This document shows, in pieces, positions 34,989 to 47,183 of a DNA stretch of 64,000 nucleotides. The stretch's first letter is position 1; the number at the start of each line of letters is the position of its first letter. Made by a program: the position numbers and the translations under genes. The stretch is from Garcia nutans. Lineage: Eukaryota > Streptophyta > Magnoliopsida > Malpighiales > Euphorbiaceae. Location of the stretch: contig CANTUV010000053.1 in the NCBI GenBank assembly GCA_947685225.1, positions 4,635,501 through 4,699,500 on the forward strand. The letters run 5' to 3'. The notes below the pieces were generated by a model that saw only the letters and a program-made list of their open reading frames with translations, was not told the DNA's origin and did no database searches.

Positions 34989-37107
34989 TTAGGCTCTCCA
35001 AATCAGGTTTTTAGCATCATTCCTTCTTGTTTATGTCAAAAAAAAATATATATTGTCTTCCTTTGAGTCATTTTCTGCCATTAGTTTAATTTCTACAAGT
35101 TGTATGCTTTCTTATTTCTTTGAGTCCTTCTTCCTTAATGTTGTTGCTGGATTAATTTAAAAATAAAAGAAGAAAGAAACAACAGAAAAGAAAAGAAAAA
35201 AAAAGAGAAAACAGCAACTAATCTCTCAAATTTGCTAGTGGGTTAGAAACTGAAGTTGGGTTTGCACATAACCAAATCTTCTTAAATTTTATATGCTTGT
35301 TTCAGATGCTAAACTTAGCTTGGAAATCAAATTTTAAGTCAAAATTCCTCCATTTAACTAGTTATCCATATATTGCAGTGATACAAACCAGATATGGCAG
35401 CTTTGTGCCATTGAAGAAAAGCAATCTTACATCATCCAAATAGATTTAAAAGGAGTTCAAAAGCTCTTTTATGAGGCTGAAATACACTTGGGGCGTGCTA
35501 CACTTCATATGGAGCAGATTTGGTGCAATTCAAGCAATATGGGCTTTGTGGAGCTTGATACAGCTTATAGGCCAAAGCTACACAAAGGGAAGCCTAAAGT
35601 GAAGATCAAAGTATGGAAATCACGTCCAAACACATGGGCATGCTTTCTTGGGCTTGTTCAGCAAGTTTTTTGGCATGTTTAGCAAGTTTTTAAGGCTGAA
35701 CATGGCTGCACATGTTGGGCTTGTTTTTCCAATACATTAGGCCTTTTTTTGGACTTAATTAAGGCATGTTTAATATGGGCCCAAGGAAGTTACGAATTTC
35801 AGCAAGTGGAAGGCATCTTTTTGTCACATGGGATGTGGTCCCCTCATTCCTTAGTTAGTTAGGATATTATTTTATTTTCCATATCTTTTAGGATTTGATA
35901 TTATTTAGTCTTTCCAAATCTATTTTGGATTTGTTTTATTAGATTTGGATAGGATTTAGATTACTTATCTAATTTAGATTCAGATTTACTTTATGTTTTC
36001 CTTAGTGGATTAGGATTACTTTATATTTTCCTTAGTGGATTAGGATTACTTTATATTTTTCCTTATGCAATTGGGAATGTTTTCCATTTTCCTTATGCAA
36101 TTAGGAATGTTTTCCTTATGCAATTAGGAATGTTTTCCTTATGCAATTAGAAATATTGTAACCCTTATTTAAGGGCACTATTAGGCAGAATTTGAGATAC
36201 AACAATTAATAAAAATTTTCGAATTCTTCTACAAGTTCTTCTTGTGAATTTTCGTGTGAGAGAGATTAGAGTGGATTCTTTAATTCTTTCTTTGCATCAA
36301 GAATTAGGTTTACTTATCAACAAGAGTTGTGGCGTTTTCCTTCTTCTTACCAACTAAATCCTTCAATCATAGTGAGTTCGCGTCTCTTTATAGGCGTTGG
36401 GTTCCTTAGGAGGTGATTATCAAGTTTCAAGGAGTTCTCTACCATTGTTATACGTTGGGTTTGCTGCCATCGTTGCTAAGGGTCCGCGTCATGCAGCCAA
36501 TTTAGCTAGTTTTGTGTCCAAAAGTGAACGTGTATGTAAACATGTCCAAATCCTTTCAAATTTTACAGGCATGTTTTAGATATTCAGCTAAGCCTACATA
36601 TTAAATTTCATGTCAAAATTCGTTCGTTTTCTTGGTTGTCCATATATTACCGCTAGTTAGCCATTTTTGGGTCCAGAACATAAACATTTCATAAGAGACC
36701 TAAAAATTCATTTTTCTTGTTCCATTTTGTCTCAATATATTGTCCTAAATCCAGTTTTGTCAAATTCTTCCCTTTAGTAATGTTTGTCTAAAATTTCAGT
36801 GTCTTTCGTCCTTAGGTTTCAAATATCAGATATTCTGTTTTTTTTTTCCAGCTTGTTTTACTCTTGTTTCATTCTTGAATGTGTTTTAAACCTTGCAATT
36901 TAGTTATTTAGTTGAGGAAATATTAAGTTCTTGCTAGAACTTGGAAGGGGCTGAAGTGAGTGGAAAAAGGCATAGAGTGGTGAGATTGTTAGAGGGTAAA
37001 AGCCAAAGTTTGAGTGAAACACAGATTGAGTGTTACCATATTAGAGTGAAACACGTGAGGGAGTGTGTGAGAGAATATTTCTAACATTTGTTTTGCAGCA
37101 AATCAGT
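34989..37107 (+). other. Leader of C, interrupted by D
   Basis: About 1 kb once D is removed. TCAG/GTTTTT lies at 35003-35012 (donor-like). GAGTGAAACACGTGAGGGAG starts at 37044. CTAACATTTGTTTTGCAG is at 37081-37098, ten bases before the gag ATG (37108), and looks like a branch point, polypyrimidine tract and acceptor. No gene seen. Confidence 0.6.
35379..36491 (+). mobile_element. CRM-like solo LTR D
   Basis: 1,113 bp from TGATACAAACC to GCGTCA, with the perfect duplication TGCAG (35374-35378, 36492-36496). Bases from about 35985 to the end match A's LTR almost word for word, including the 23-bp-type repeats, TATTTAAGG box and U5. The first 600 bp do not match A. Part of them (gtcacatgggatgtggtccc near 35833, then cttagttagttaggatatta) matches inverted M. 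It looks like a recombinant LTR. It holds no tail motif GPITR that I can see. Confidence 0.9.
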
Positions 37108-40100
37108 ATGTCAACAAAACGAGATAGTGATCGAGAGAGCAACCAGCCCCAAGAGAAGCCAGAAGCTTCTTATGTTCTTAAGGCATTGCAATCTCAATTT
37201 CAAAGGATGAATGTGTTGTTTGTTGATATTAGAGAACAGATGGAAAAACACTCAAAGCAAATTGAAGAATTGCAGCAAGCAAGCTCTACAAATCAAAGGA
37301 ATTTAGGAAGGGATGAACGAGATAATTTTCATAGGGAGCAAAACACAAATAGGGAGCAGAATAGAGGTAGGCGCGCTGGACTAAATGATTTGCCAGTTTT
37401 CAATGACTTGGAGGATGTAGATGAAGATAATCTTGATGATGATGATGGGCAGCAATTTGTTGCACTTGATGGTGTTATTAGACCAAGATATATGAGAGGT
37501 AATATGGGTGGTGGCAGAAATATTAGGCAAGAAACTATGGAAAATGCAAGAGGGAGAGGGAGAGTAGACAGCAATGTTAATGGAATTAAAATGAAAATTC
37601 CATCATTCCAAGGCAAAGCAAATCCAGATGCATATTTGGAATGGGAGAGAAAGACCGAACTCATCTTTGATTGCCACAACTATAGTGAGCAAAAGAAGGT
37701 GACACTTGCTGTGGTAGAGTTTACTGATTATGCATTAGTTTGGTGGGATCAATTACTCACTAAACGAAGAAGAAATGGCATGAGAGGAGTGCAGACTTGG
37801 GATGAGTTGAAACAGGTCATGAGAGATCGATTTGTTCCACAACACTACTATAGAGAGTTGCATCAAAGATTAAAAGGGCTGGTGCAGGGCAATAAAAGTG
37901 TGGAAGAATATTTTCAAGAAATGGAAATGGCTATGATACGAGCAACAACTCAAGAAGAAGAAAACAACCAGATCGGGTATGGGAATGAATTCTACCAACA
38001 ATGTTCCATGGAAGCCAAATTGGAAGAAAGGGGAATCTAGTGAGAGTAAATTTGTTTCAAAGGAGAAGAAAGAGGGAAACAAGGCTGGAGAAAAACCCAT
38101 TGTGATTGATAAGGGTAAGGCACCAATGAACTCTAGCGGAAGAACTAGAGACATCCAATGTTTTAGATGCTTAGGCAAGGGACATTATGCTGCACAATGT
38201 CCAAATAAAAGGGCAATGGTGATGAGGCCAAGTGGAGAGATAGAATCTAAAGATGATGAGGCTGTTAATGATGATTCAAGTGATGACATTCAACCTATGG
38301 GTGATGATAGTGATGTAGAGCATGCTGTACATGGCAACGTTCTAGTTGTTATGCGTGCTTTAAATACCCAAGTAAAGGCAGATGATGGTGATGAGCTACA
38401 AAGAGAAAATATCTTTCATACTAGGTGTCTAGTTAAAGATAGAGTTTGTAGCATGATAATAGACAGTGGAAGTTGCGTGAATGTGGCTAGTACTCTACTA
38501 GTGGAAAAACTTGATTTCCCTACTACAAAACATCCTAAGCCATATAGGTTGCAATGGTTTAATGATTGTGGTGAAGTTAGGGTGACTAAGCAAGTGCTGC
38601 TAACATTTTCCATTGGGAGGTATAAGGATGAAGTGTTATGTGATGTTGTTCCTATGCATGCTAGTCATATTCTGCTTGGGAGGCCATGGCAATATGATAG
38701 AAGGGCTGTACATGATGGATTCAAAAATAGGTACTCATTTGATTTTGAAGGTCGAAAGTTGACGCTTGCACCTTTGACACCGATGGAGGCTTTTGAAGAC
38801 CAAAAACGAATACAAGCTGTCATGGAAGAGAAAATGCAAAAACAATCTGAAAAGAGAGTGAGAGAAAGAAAAGAGCAAGAGGAAAAACAAAGAATAAAAA
38901 AACAGAAAGAAAAAGAAAATGAGAAAAAGAAAAAAATCTACAATAAAAATGAGAGTTGTGAGAAGAAAGTAAGTTTAGTTGCTAGGGGAAAAGATGTGAG
39001 GCAAGCCTATTCTTCAAATAATGTGATGCTACTCTTACTATGTAAGGGAGCTTTTCTTAATGTAACTGACCTTGATCCTCCTATTCCTAGTGTTGCATTG
39101 ACTTTGTTGTAGGAATTTGAAGATTTCTTTCCCGATGAAGTATCTAGCAGACTACCACCTATCAAAGGAATAGAACATCAAATTGATTTTGTTCCTGGAG
39201 CTGTAATTCTGAATCGGCCAGCATATAGAACCAATCCTCAAGAGGCCAAAGAGTTACAAAAACAGGTGGAAGAATTACTTGCAAAGGGTCATGTCAGAGA
39301 GAGCATGAGTCCATGCGCTGTACCGGTACTTTTGGTACCCAAAAAGGATGGATCAATGCGAATGTGTGTGGATTGTCGCGCCGTCAACAAAATCACTGTA
39401 AAGTATAGACATCCAATCCCTAGACTTGATGATATGCTTGATGAATTGCATGATGCATGTATATTTTCGAAAATTGATCTTAAAAGTGGTTATCATCAAA
39501 TAAGAATGAGATTAGGAGATGAATGGAAAACAGCTTTTAAGACTCAATATGGTTTGTATGAATGGTTAGTCATGCCTTTTGGACTAAGCAATGCACCTAG
39601 TACTTTCATGAGATTAATGAATCATGTCTTGCGTGCTTTTCTTGGAAAGTTTGTTGTTGTGTATTTTGATGATATTTTAGTGTATAGTCAAAGTTTAAAT
39701 GATCATTTAATGCATTTAAGATGTGTGCTTGAAGTTCTTAGGAAAGAGAAATTGTATGGAAATTTAAAGAAATGTACATTCTGCATGAAAAAAGTCATTT
39801 TTCTTAGGATTTGTAGTGAGTGGGAAAGGAATTGAGGTTGATGAGTATAAGGTAAAAGCCATCAAAGAATGGCCTACACCAAATTCCGTGACTGATGTTA
39901 GGAGTTTTCATGGTCTTGCTAGTTTTTATAGGAGGTTTGTTAGAGATTTTAGCACAATTGCAGCCCCATTGAATGAAATAGTGGAGAAAAATGTAGGGTT
40001 AAGATGGAATGAGGAACAGGAGCATGCATTTAGATTACTGAAAGAAAAATTATGTTCTGCACCATTACTTGCATTACCTGATTTTTCTAAGACTTTTGAA

Positions 40101-41921
40101 GTTGAATGTGATGCTTCCAGAGTGGGTATAGGTGCTGTTTTGATGCAGGAAAGAAGACCAATTGCATACTTTAGTGAGAAGCTAAGTGGAGCTCCTTTGA
40201 ATTACTCTACTTATGACAGGGAGATGTATGCATTAGTTAGGGCGTTGGAGACGTGGCAGCATTATCTTTGGCCAAAGGAGTTTGTTATTCATAGTGATCA
40301 TGAATCAATCACTAAAATACTTGAAAGGACAAAGCAAGCTAAACAAACGCCATGCCAAATGGAGTGAATTTATTGAAGCATTTCCATATGTGATTCAATA
40401 TAAGCAAGGAAAAGAAAATGTTGTTGCTGATGCCTTATCTAGGAGGTATGCCCTAATCTCTATGCTTGATGCTAGACTCCTAGGATTTGAGCATATGAAA
40501 GAATTGTATAAGCATGACTCTGAATTTGCACAAATATATGCCTCTTGTGAAAATGCTGCCTTTGAAAAATTTTATAGGCATGATGGTTTTTTATTTAGAG
40601 AGAAACGACTTTGTGTTCCAAATAGCTCTATAAGAGGATTGCTTGTAAGAGAGTCACATGGGGGAGGTTTAATGGGACATTTTGGGGTGGCTAAAACATT
40701 AGAAATTCTGAATGAACATTTTTATTGGCCACATATGAGGAAAGATGTAGAGAAATTTTGTGCTAAATGCGTGACATGTATGAAAGCAAAGTCCAAAGTA
40801 AGACCACATGGTTTGTATATGCCTTTAAGTGTACCTAGTGAACCTTGGGTAGACTTATCTATGGACTTTATTTTGGGGCTACCTAGGACAAAAAAGGGTC
40901 ATGATAGTTTATTTGTTGTGGTTGATAGATTTTCTAAAATGGCACATTTCATTCCATGTCATAAAACTGATGATGCATGCCATATATCTGATTTGTTCTT
41001 TAGAGAAGTAGTGAGATTGCATGGTATTCCTAGGACCATAGTAAGTGATCGAGATGTAAAATTTTTGAGTCATTTTTGGAAAGTCCTATGGGGAAAGTTA
41101 GGTACAAAGCTTTGTTTCTCTACTACATGCCATCCGCAAACAGATGGGCAGACGGAAGTTGTTAATAGGACTGTGGGCACTCTTCTTCGTACCATGATTA
41201 AACAAAATTTGAAGACATGAGAGGAATGCATACCATTTATTGAATTTGCATATAATAGATCAATGCATTCATCCACTGGATTTTCACCCTTTGAGCTTGT
41301 CTATGGTTTTAATCCACTTACTCCATTAGATTTGTTGCCTCTTCCTACTAATGAGCTTACTAGTTTTGATGGTAAAAAGAAAGCTGAATTGGTGAAGCAA
41401 ATGCATCAAAGGGCCAAGCAACAAATGGAGAAGATTAATGAGAATAGAGCAACCAAAGTAAACAAAGGAAAAAGATGGTGTTCCAGCCTGGTGATCTGGT
41501 ATGGGTTCATTTGCGAAAAGAAAGGTTTCCTACACAAAGGAAATCAAAATTGCAGCCGAGAAGTGATGGATCATTTGAAGTACTCGAAAGGATTAATGAT
41601 AATGCCTACAAGATTAATCTACCAGGTGAGTATGGTGTAAGTGCAACTTTTAATGTTTATGATCTTGCTCCTTACTATGCAGATGATGAAGATTCGAGGA
41701 CGAATTCTTTTGAAGAGGGAGAGGATGATGAGGATCTGATTGCTAGCATACAACACCAAGGACCTGTTACTCGATCAATGGCAAGAAAACTTCAAGGATT
41801 AGTTTCCAAACATCTATATGTTCTCAATACAATTGGAACGTTAAGACTTGAAGAAAATAAGAGCAAAGAAGCTGTTTGGTTGCACGTGTCCAAATTACAA
41901 TCTACCCAAGAGGCCAATTGA
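37108..41921 (+). pseudogene. Gag-pol of C, multiply broken
   Basis: Starts at ATG 37108 (MSTKRDSDRESNQ). Gag is followed by knuckle CFRCLGKGHYAAQC (about 38160-38200), protease MIIDSGSCVN, RT with VMPFGLSNAPSTF and YFDDILVYS, RNase H with CDASRVGIG, integrase with HHCC finger, SDRDVKFLSHFW and TDGQTEVVNRT, and the tail QGPVTRSMARKLQ inside the 3' LTR. Lesions: a gag deletion with frameshift near 37975, removing the segment that in L reads MARFLSGLNREIAN to MKVEKQL; TAG at 39110-39112; a one-base insertion near 39805; a 4-base duplication at 40303-40310; TGG-to-TGA at 41218-41220; a one-base loss near 41470. Otherwise the RT core and integrase triad are preserved. Confidence 0.92.
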
Positions 41922-42642
41922 CCCAAAGGAGTTAGAATACATATTGGCATCCATCATTATACCTTTGGGAGCTAAATACATACCATTCACGTACCATTGG
42001 ATGCCCATATATTAAGAGTGGCTGAAACTCACATTGGGAGTCAAAGATGCCTTTTAAAAGCTAGTGGGAGACAAGCTATATGGCTGCCCATGCCTTTTAA
42101 AAGCTAGTGGGAGATAAGCTATATGGCTGCCCATGCCTTTTAAAAGCTAGCGGGAGACAAGCTATATGGCTGCCCATGCCTTTTAAAAGCTAGCGGGAGA
42201 CAAGCTATATGGCTGCCCAATTTGTTTTATGTAACCACATCATTATATTTGTATTTTTCCATCATTTCACTTGTTTTATGCTTTCTTTAAGTCTTTAAAA
42301 ACAAATGTAATGGCAGACATTGAACTTAATGAATATTCTGAGTTTTCTCTCCATTTTTTAGAGCTTTGAGAGGTTTTTAGCCTTCTTTTGAGTTCTGGTT
42401 AGAACGTGCACGAATTCCTTGCAAAAATAACCAAGTTTGCTAGGTCTTAACTTATATTCAAGGTTTTTCCTTCACAAGTTGGGGTTGGGTCTTGAATCTT
42501 TGGTTTCCAGCCATATAGCTTCAGTTTTACATCACAAGTTGGTGTTGGGTTGAAGGTGCTGGTTGGTGTTCTTATGTTTTGGAGACGATCCGTAGCTTGA
42601 GCTTCCTTAGGAATTAAATCCCAGCAAGGCAGGCTCACATCA
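41726..42642 (+). repeat. 3' LTR of C
   Basis: 917 bp, preceded by the purine tract GAAGAGGGAGAGGA. Gag-pol ends within it at 41921. It has four 43-bp units where the 5' LTR has two. Confidence 0.94.
42050..42221 (+). repeat. Four 43-bp tandem units in C 3' LTR
   Basis: Units begin ccttttaaaagctag and end ggctgcccatg. The last two share gctagcggg where the first two have gctagtggg, so the extra pair arose by duplication after a base change. The 5' LTR keeps two units at 34468-34553. Confidence 0.95.
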
Positions 42643-42647
42643 ATGGG

Positions 42648-44905
42648 ACATTTTTCCTGCATCAGCACCACCTATACCAATCCCAAAAGCATCATATTCA
42701 AGTTCAAAAGTTTTATCAAAGTTTGGTAAACATAAAATAGGAGCACAACACAACCTATCTTTTAAAGTATTAAAAGCCCTATTTTGTTCATCTTCCCACT
42801 TAAAACCAACATCTTTTTTAATTATTTCAGTCAAAGGAGCTGCAGTGGATGAGAAATCTTTCACAAATCTTCTATAAAAACTAGCTAACCCATGAAAACT
42901 CCTTACCTCAGACATACTCTTAGGAGTAGGCCATTCTTGAATAGCTTTTACCTTTTCAGCATCTACCTCAACCCCTTTAGCACTCATAACAAAACCCAGT
43001 AAAATAAGTTTATCAATACAAAAAGTACACTTCTTCAAATTAGCATACAACTTCTCTTTCCTTAGAACCTCTAGAACTAACCTAACATGCATGATATGCT
43101 CATCTAGAGACTTGCTGTATATAAGAATGTCATCAAAATACACAACAATAAGTTTTCCAATGAAATTATGCAAAACATGGTTCATTAGCCTCATAAATGT
43201 GCTAGGTGCATTAGTCAAACCAAAAGGCATAACCATCCATTCATATAAACCATATTTTATTTTAAATGCAGTTTTCCACTCATCACCCGATTTCATCCTA
43301 ATTTGATGATATCCACTTTTCAAATCTATTTTAGTGAAAATACATGCACCATATAACTCATCTAACTTGTCATCTAATCTAGGAATGGGATGACAATACT
43401 TTACAGTGATTTTGTTGACTGTACGATAATCCACACACATCCTCCATGTTCCATCTTTGTTGGGTACCAATAACACTGGTACGACACATGGGCTAAGGCT
43501 CTCTCTCACATGCTCCTTCTCCAATAATTCATCTACTTGTCTTTGAAGTTCCTTTGTCTCCTCTGGATTACTTCTATAGGCTGGCCTATTTGGAATTATT
43601 GCTCCATGAATAAAATCAATCTGATGCTCAATACCCCTCAAGGGAGGGAGTCCCTTTGGCATCTCTTCAGGAAAGACTTCATCAAATTCCTGTAACAAAG
43701 AAACAAAACCACTAGGAAAATTTAGGTTAAGGTCAGTCATAATCAATAAAATCTCCTTAAACCTTATTGCTATAAGTGATCTTCTGCCTATGTAAGCACT
43801 CTTAAGATCTCTCTTTTGTAAAGAAACTCTTCTTCTTTTCACTCTTACTATTCTCTCCTGTACATCTCTCTTTCTTTACCTCACTTGTGCAGTCATTCCC
43901 CATTGGGCCACATAATTGTTTCTTTTTTCTCTTGGCCTCTTGTTCATCCATTTTTTTAGTTAACTCACTACCCGAATCCCTATTTGAAGTATTCATCATC
44001 TTAATCTATTCTTGATACACTTCCTTTGGAGATAAAGGTGCTAAAGTGAAAATCTTCCCCTTCAAACTAAAAGAATACTTATTCTTATATCCATCATGTG
44101 TGATTTTCCTATCAAACTTCCAAGGCCTACCCAATAATAAATGTCCAGCTTGCTTGGGGACTACATCACATAACACTTTATCAATATATTTCCCAATAGA
44201 AAATGGCACCACAACTTGTTTTGTTACCTTCACTTCACCTCTATCATTTAGCCACTATAGCCTATATGGTTTAGGGTGTTTTGCACACTTCAACCCTAAC
44301 TTATTAACTAAGGTTGTACTAGCCACATTTGCACAACTGCCTCCATCTATAATCATGCTGTAAACTTTTCCTCCTACCAAATACATAGTGTGAAAGATGT
44401 TTTCCCTCTGTTCTATGCTCTCTTCCTTAACTTGAACATTAAGTGCACGCCTAACTGCCAAAGATTCACCACAAACAGCATACTCAACCTCAACATCACT
44501 ACAATCCTCCAAACTAGGCATAGAACCACAATCAGATTCTGATTCAGATTCAATTTCTCCATTGTCCCTCATAAGCATAGCCTTTTTATTGGGACATTGT
44601 GAAGCAATATGTCCATTACCCAAACATTTAAAACACTTAATATTTCTTTGCCTATTAGAAGAATTAGAAAAATCAGTGGTACCTTTATTTGTAGAAGAGA
44701 CTCCTTTGCTCTTTTCAAAGCTTGAACCTTTCACCTTGGAAGTTAAGTCTTTATCCTTAGACCTCTCATCTTTATTCTTCTCATCTTTCTTTGGCCACCT
44801 TGAGGTCCATGTTGGGTTATATAATTAGAGGAACTCCTTGCTGCCCCCTTTTGCTTGAGTTGTCTCTCCACCTTCATGGCCATGTTCACCATCTCCTCAA
44901 GCTCA
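42648..44905 (-). pseudogene. Gag end, protease and RT of B, broken
   Basis: Minus strand. From the right: gag C-terminus (EEMVNMAMKVERQLKQKG, about 44840-44905), knuckle CFKCLGNGHIASQC (about 44595-44640), protease MIIDGGSCANVAS, then a stop (TAG) after HPKPYRL near 44255-44257. The post-protease linker has a stop near 44006 and a frameshift near 43820. RT runs from VFPEEMPKGLPPLRG through VMPFGLTNAPSTF and YFDDILIYS to RNase H start EYDAFGIGIG. A small indel near 42665 shifts the frame before the C insertion point. At 44905 the sequence switches to plus-strand element E with overlap agctc. Confidence 0.87.
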
Positions 44906-45258
44906 AAGGCAGATTTTGTGAGGAAGTTACATGAGCAGGTTAAGGAAAGGATTGAAAAAGAAAAATGCCAAAGTAGCTTCTAGAGTGAATAAAGGAAGAA
45001 AGCCAATGCTTTTTCAGCCTGGTGATTGGGTTTGGGTACATTTTCGCAAAGAAAGGTTCCCACAGCAACGCAAGTCTAAGTTAAATCCATGAGGAGATGG
45101 TCCTTTTCAAATACTTGAAAGGATTAATGTAATGCGTATAAAGTGGATTTGCCAGGTGAGTATAATGTGAGTGCTTCGTTTAATGTTGCTGATTTAAGTC
45201 CTTTTGATGTAGGTGATGCTTTTGATTCGAGGACGAATCCTTTTGAGGAGAGGGGAAA
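44906..45258 (+). pseudogene. Extra integrase C-terminal tail before E's 5' LTR
   Basis: It encodes QPGDWVWVHFRKERFPQQRKS and the VSASFNVADLSPFDVGDAFD block in the same order as 51476-51835. It shares with that copy the in-frame TGA at the NP-stop-GDG position (45090-45092; the other is 51666-51668), where relatives have arginine. The purine tract GAGGAGAGGGGAAA ends at the LTR edge. A free 5' LTR should not have this upstream. Confidence 0.85.
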
Positions 45259-46013
45259 TGTTGTGGAACAACCAGCACACCGCAAGGATGAGCAAGGCCT
45301 AGGACGTGGGACCAAGTTGAGGAGATCATCAATCCTATTATTCTGCCACAAGGTCCTATAACTAGATCGCAAGCCAAAAAGATTCAGCAAGCACTAATTT
45401 GCCATTTGCAAGATTTGGTGAATTTGGCTAACTATGGTTTGCAAGGAATTACAAGCTTGGAGACAAGACCAAAGGAAGTCAATTACAACTTGCTACAAGT
45501 TGTAATTCACGAATGAGGCTTGTATTAAGGCCCACTAGTTATGTATTAAGGCCCACTAGTTATGCTCATTTAAAAAGTAAGGGCCCTGTTTGTTTGGTAT
45601 TAAATTAGGACTTTGATTACTTTATTATTTCTTATATTTTGATTAGAAAGCCAAACGCTACTTAATAACCCTAATTAGGGTTTAGCTATTTATATCTCAT
45701 TTAGGGTTGTAAGAGATCAGTTTTGAAGTTTGGACGAATTTATTTACCTAAAGCCGAATTGCTTTTATCTTACTTGAATACATGCTTCAGAAACATTCAA
45801 GTAGTTTGATCAACTTTCTTGTGGAGTGTTTCGAATCTGGGATTTAAGAACTGACTTGTTTCGAAATCTTGGATCTTTGATCAATTCAAGGTAATCTTAA
45901 ATCTAACCTAATCCTTGGGGGTTGTACCGAATTCGACTAGGGGTTTTCAAGTTAATGCTGTGGGGGTTCGAAATCAAGGGGTTCTCAGGCTTATTCTTGG
46001 AGGTTCCGTATCA
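45259..46013 (+). repeat. 5' LTR of E (shared LTR)
   Basis: 755 bp from TGTTGTGGAACAACC to CCGTATCA. It contains the tail GPITRSQAKKIQ. TATTTATAT at 45687-45695 is TATA-like. Its middle (gggccctgtttgttt through ctatttatatctcattt) matches inverted B LTR text, so E and B are one subfamily. Confidence 0.85.
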
Positions 46014-46015
46014 TT

Positions 46016-46027
46016 TGGTATCAGAGC
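46016..46027 (+). other. Primer binding site of E
   Basis: TGGTATCAGAGC, two bases after the LTR; initiator Met tRNA type. Confidence 0.92.
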
Positions 46028-47183
46028 CAACGCTCTAGATCAGGTTTTATCCCTATCAATTCGTTTTCGTTCCTTCTTTTGTTATTTGCGTTTTTGTTGC
46101 TTTGTTTCAATTGTTCAATTCGTTCTCTTGTTTTCCTTGTTCCTCTGAATTGTTTTCTTTGTGGGTTATTTTCGTTTTCATTTTCTTCACCTGCTATTTG
46201 CGTTTTTGTTTCCTTTGTGGGTTATTTTTGTTTTCGTTTCTTCTCTTGTTAGTTTCGTTTTGTTTCTTTGTTATTAATCCTTGAATCGTTTTCGTTTTTC
46301 TTTCAAAGTCGCAAATTCAAAAAAAAATTCCGTTAGGGTTCTAATTTAGTTTTCGTTTTGTGTTTAGAGTCTTATTTCAATTTCGAATTCGGTTTGCCTT
46401 TTTAGTCCAAATCATTTTTCTTATTCTGAAATTGGGTTGGTTGATTTGTTCCGAATTGGTTTGTTCTATCTATTCCGAATTGGATTTGTTCTATTGTGGA
46501 TTTCTGAATTGGGAATTTAGGTTGCTTTGTTCAAATTCGAAATTGTGTTCTTGATTGTTGATTCGAAATTTGTTGATTCGAAAGTGTTCTAAATCCGAAT
46601 CTTATTCTTGTTAATCATTTTGATTATGTTTCAAATTTCCAAGAAAGTGTTTCAAACAAGTTTCAAAAGGAAAGCTGAATTGGTCTAAAGGAAGTCTTGA
46701 TTATTTATTCTGTTCCAATTTCAAGTTTCAAAAGGAAGTCCTCTAAATTGATCTTGTTCTTGTTACCTGATTGGAAAAAAATTTTGTGTGGTGTGAAATA
46801 GGGCTGCCCTTCAAAAGAGATAGTGAGAGGGAGCAAAAAAAAAAAAGAGTATAAAATCACTTCAAGAAAAAACTTTTCATTTTCCTTGTTATTTAGGTGC
46901 TAAGGGTCGAATCTAGGTGGGTTAGACATAACTGAATTTTTTTTCTCACGAAATTTCAGATTTTGGGATACTACACACGGAAGGCTATTTGAGTTGTTTC
47001 ATAAAGTGTGATTCACTTAAGAACGTAAAAGATATCAGCTTGAGAGGTGTGAGCTGAACCGTGAGTGATTTCATATATTGAGTGAAACACGAGAGACCAA
47101 CCTTCATCTATTGAGTGTAAACACGTGAGGGAGTGTTGTGAGGCCTTTTATTTGTTTTGTGCTAACCTTTTATTGCAGGGAAA
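46028..47183 (+). other. Leader of E
   Basis: 1.16 kb, T-rich, with no credible gene. ATCAG/GTTTTAT at 46040-46049 is donor-like. GAGTG and AAACACGTGAGGGAGTG lie within 47113-47135. GCTAACCTTTTATTGCAG (47161-47178) is acceptor-like and ends five bases before the gag ATG. Confidence 0.6.

Larger units (their letters stand above)
34144..42642 (+). mobile_element. Full-length CRM-like element C
   Basis: 8,499 bp including solo LTR D, with the perfect duplication ATGGG (34139-34143, 42643-42647). It lies in B's RNase H region; removing C rejoins B's GIGIG...PIAYFSEKL segment. LTRs are 831 and 917 bp, and the whole 86-bp difference is two 43-bp repeat units. About a dozen substitutions separate the LTRs, so C is older than A. 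Confidence 0.94.

Noticed and set aside
35488..35682. 64-codon frame in D (MGRATLHMEQIW)
   Set aside because: Considered as a captured host fragment; no motif recognised and it lies wholly in U3 of a solo LTR.
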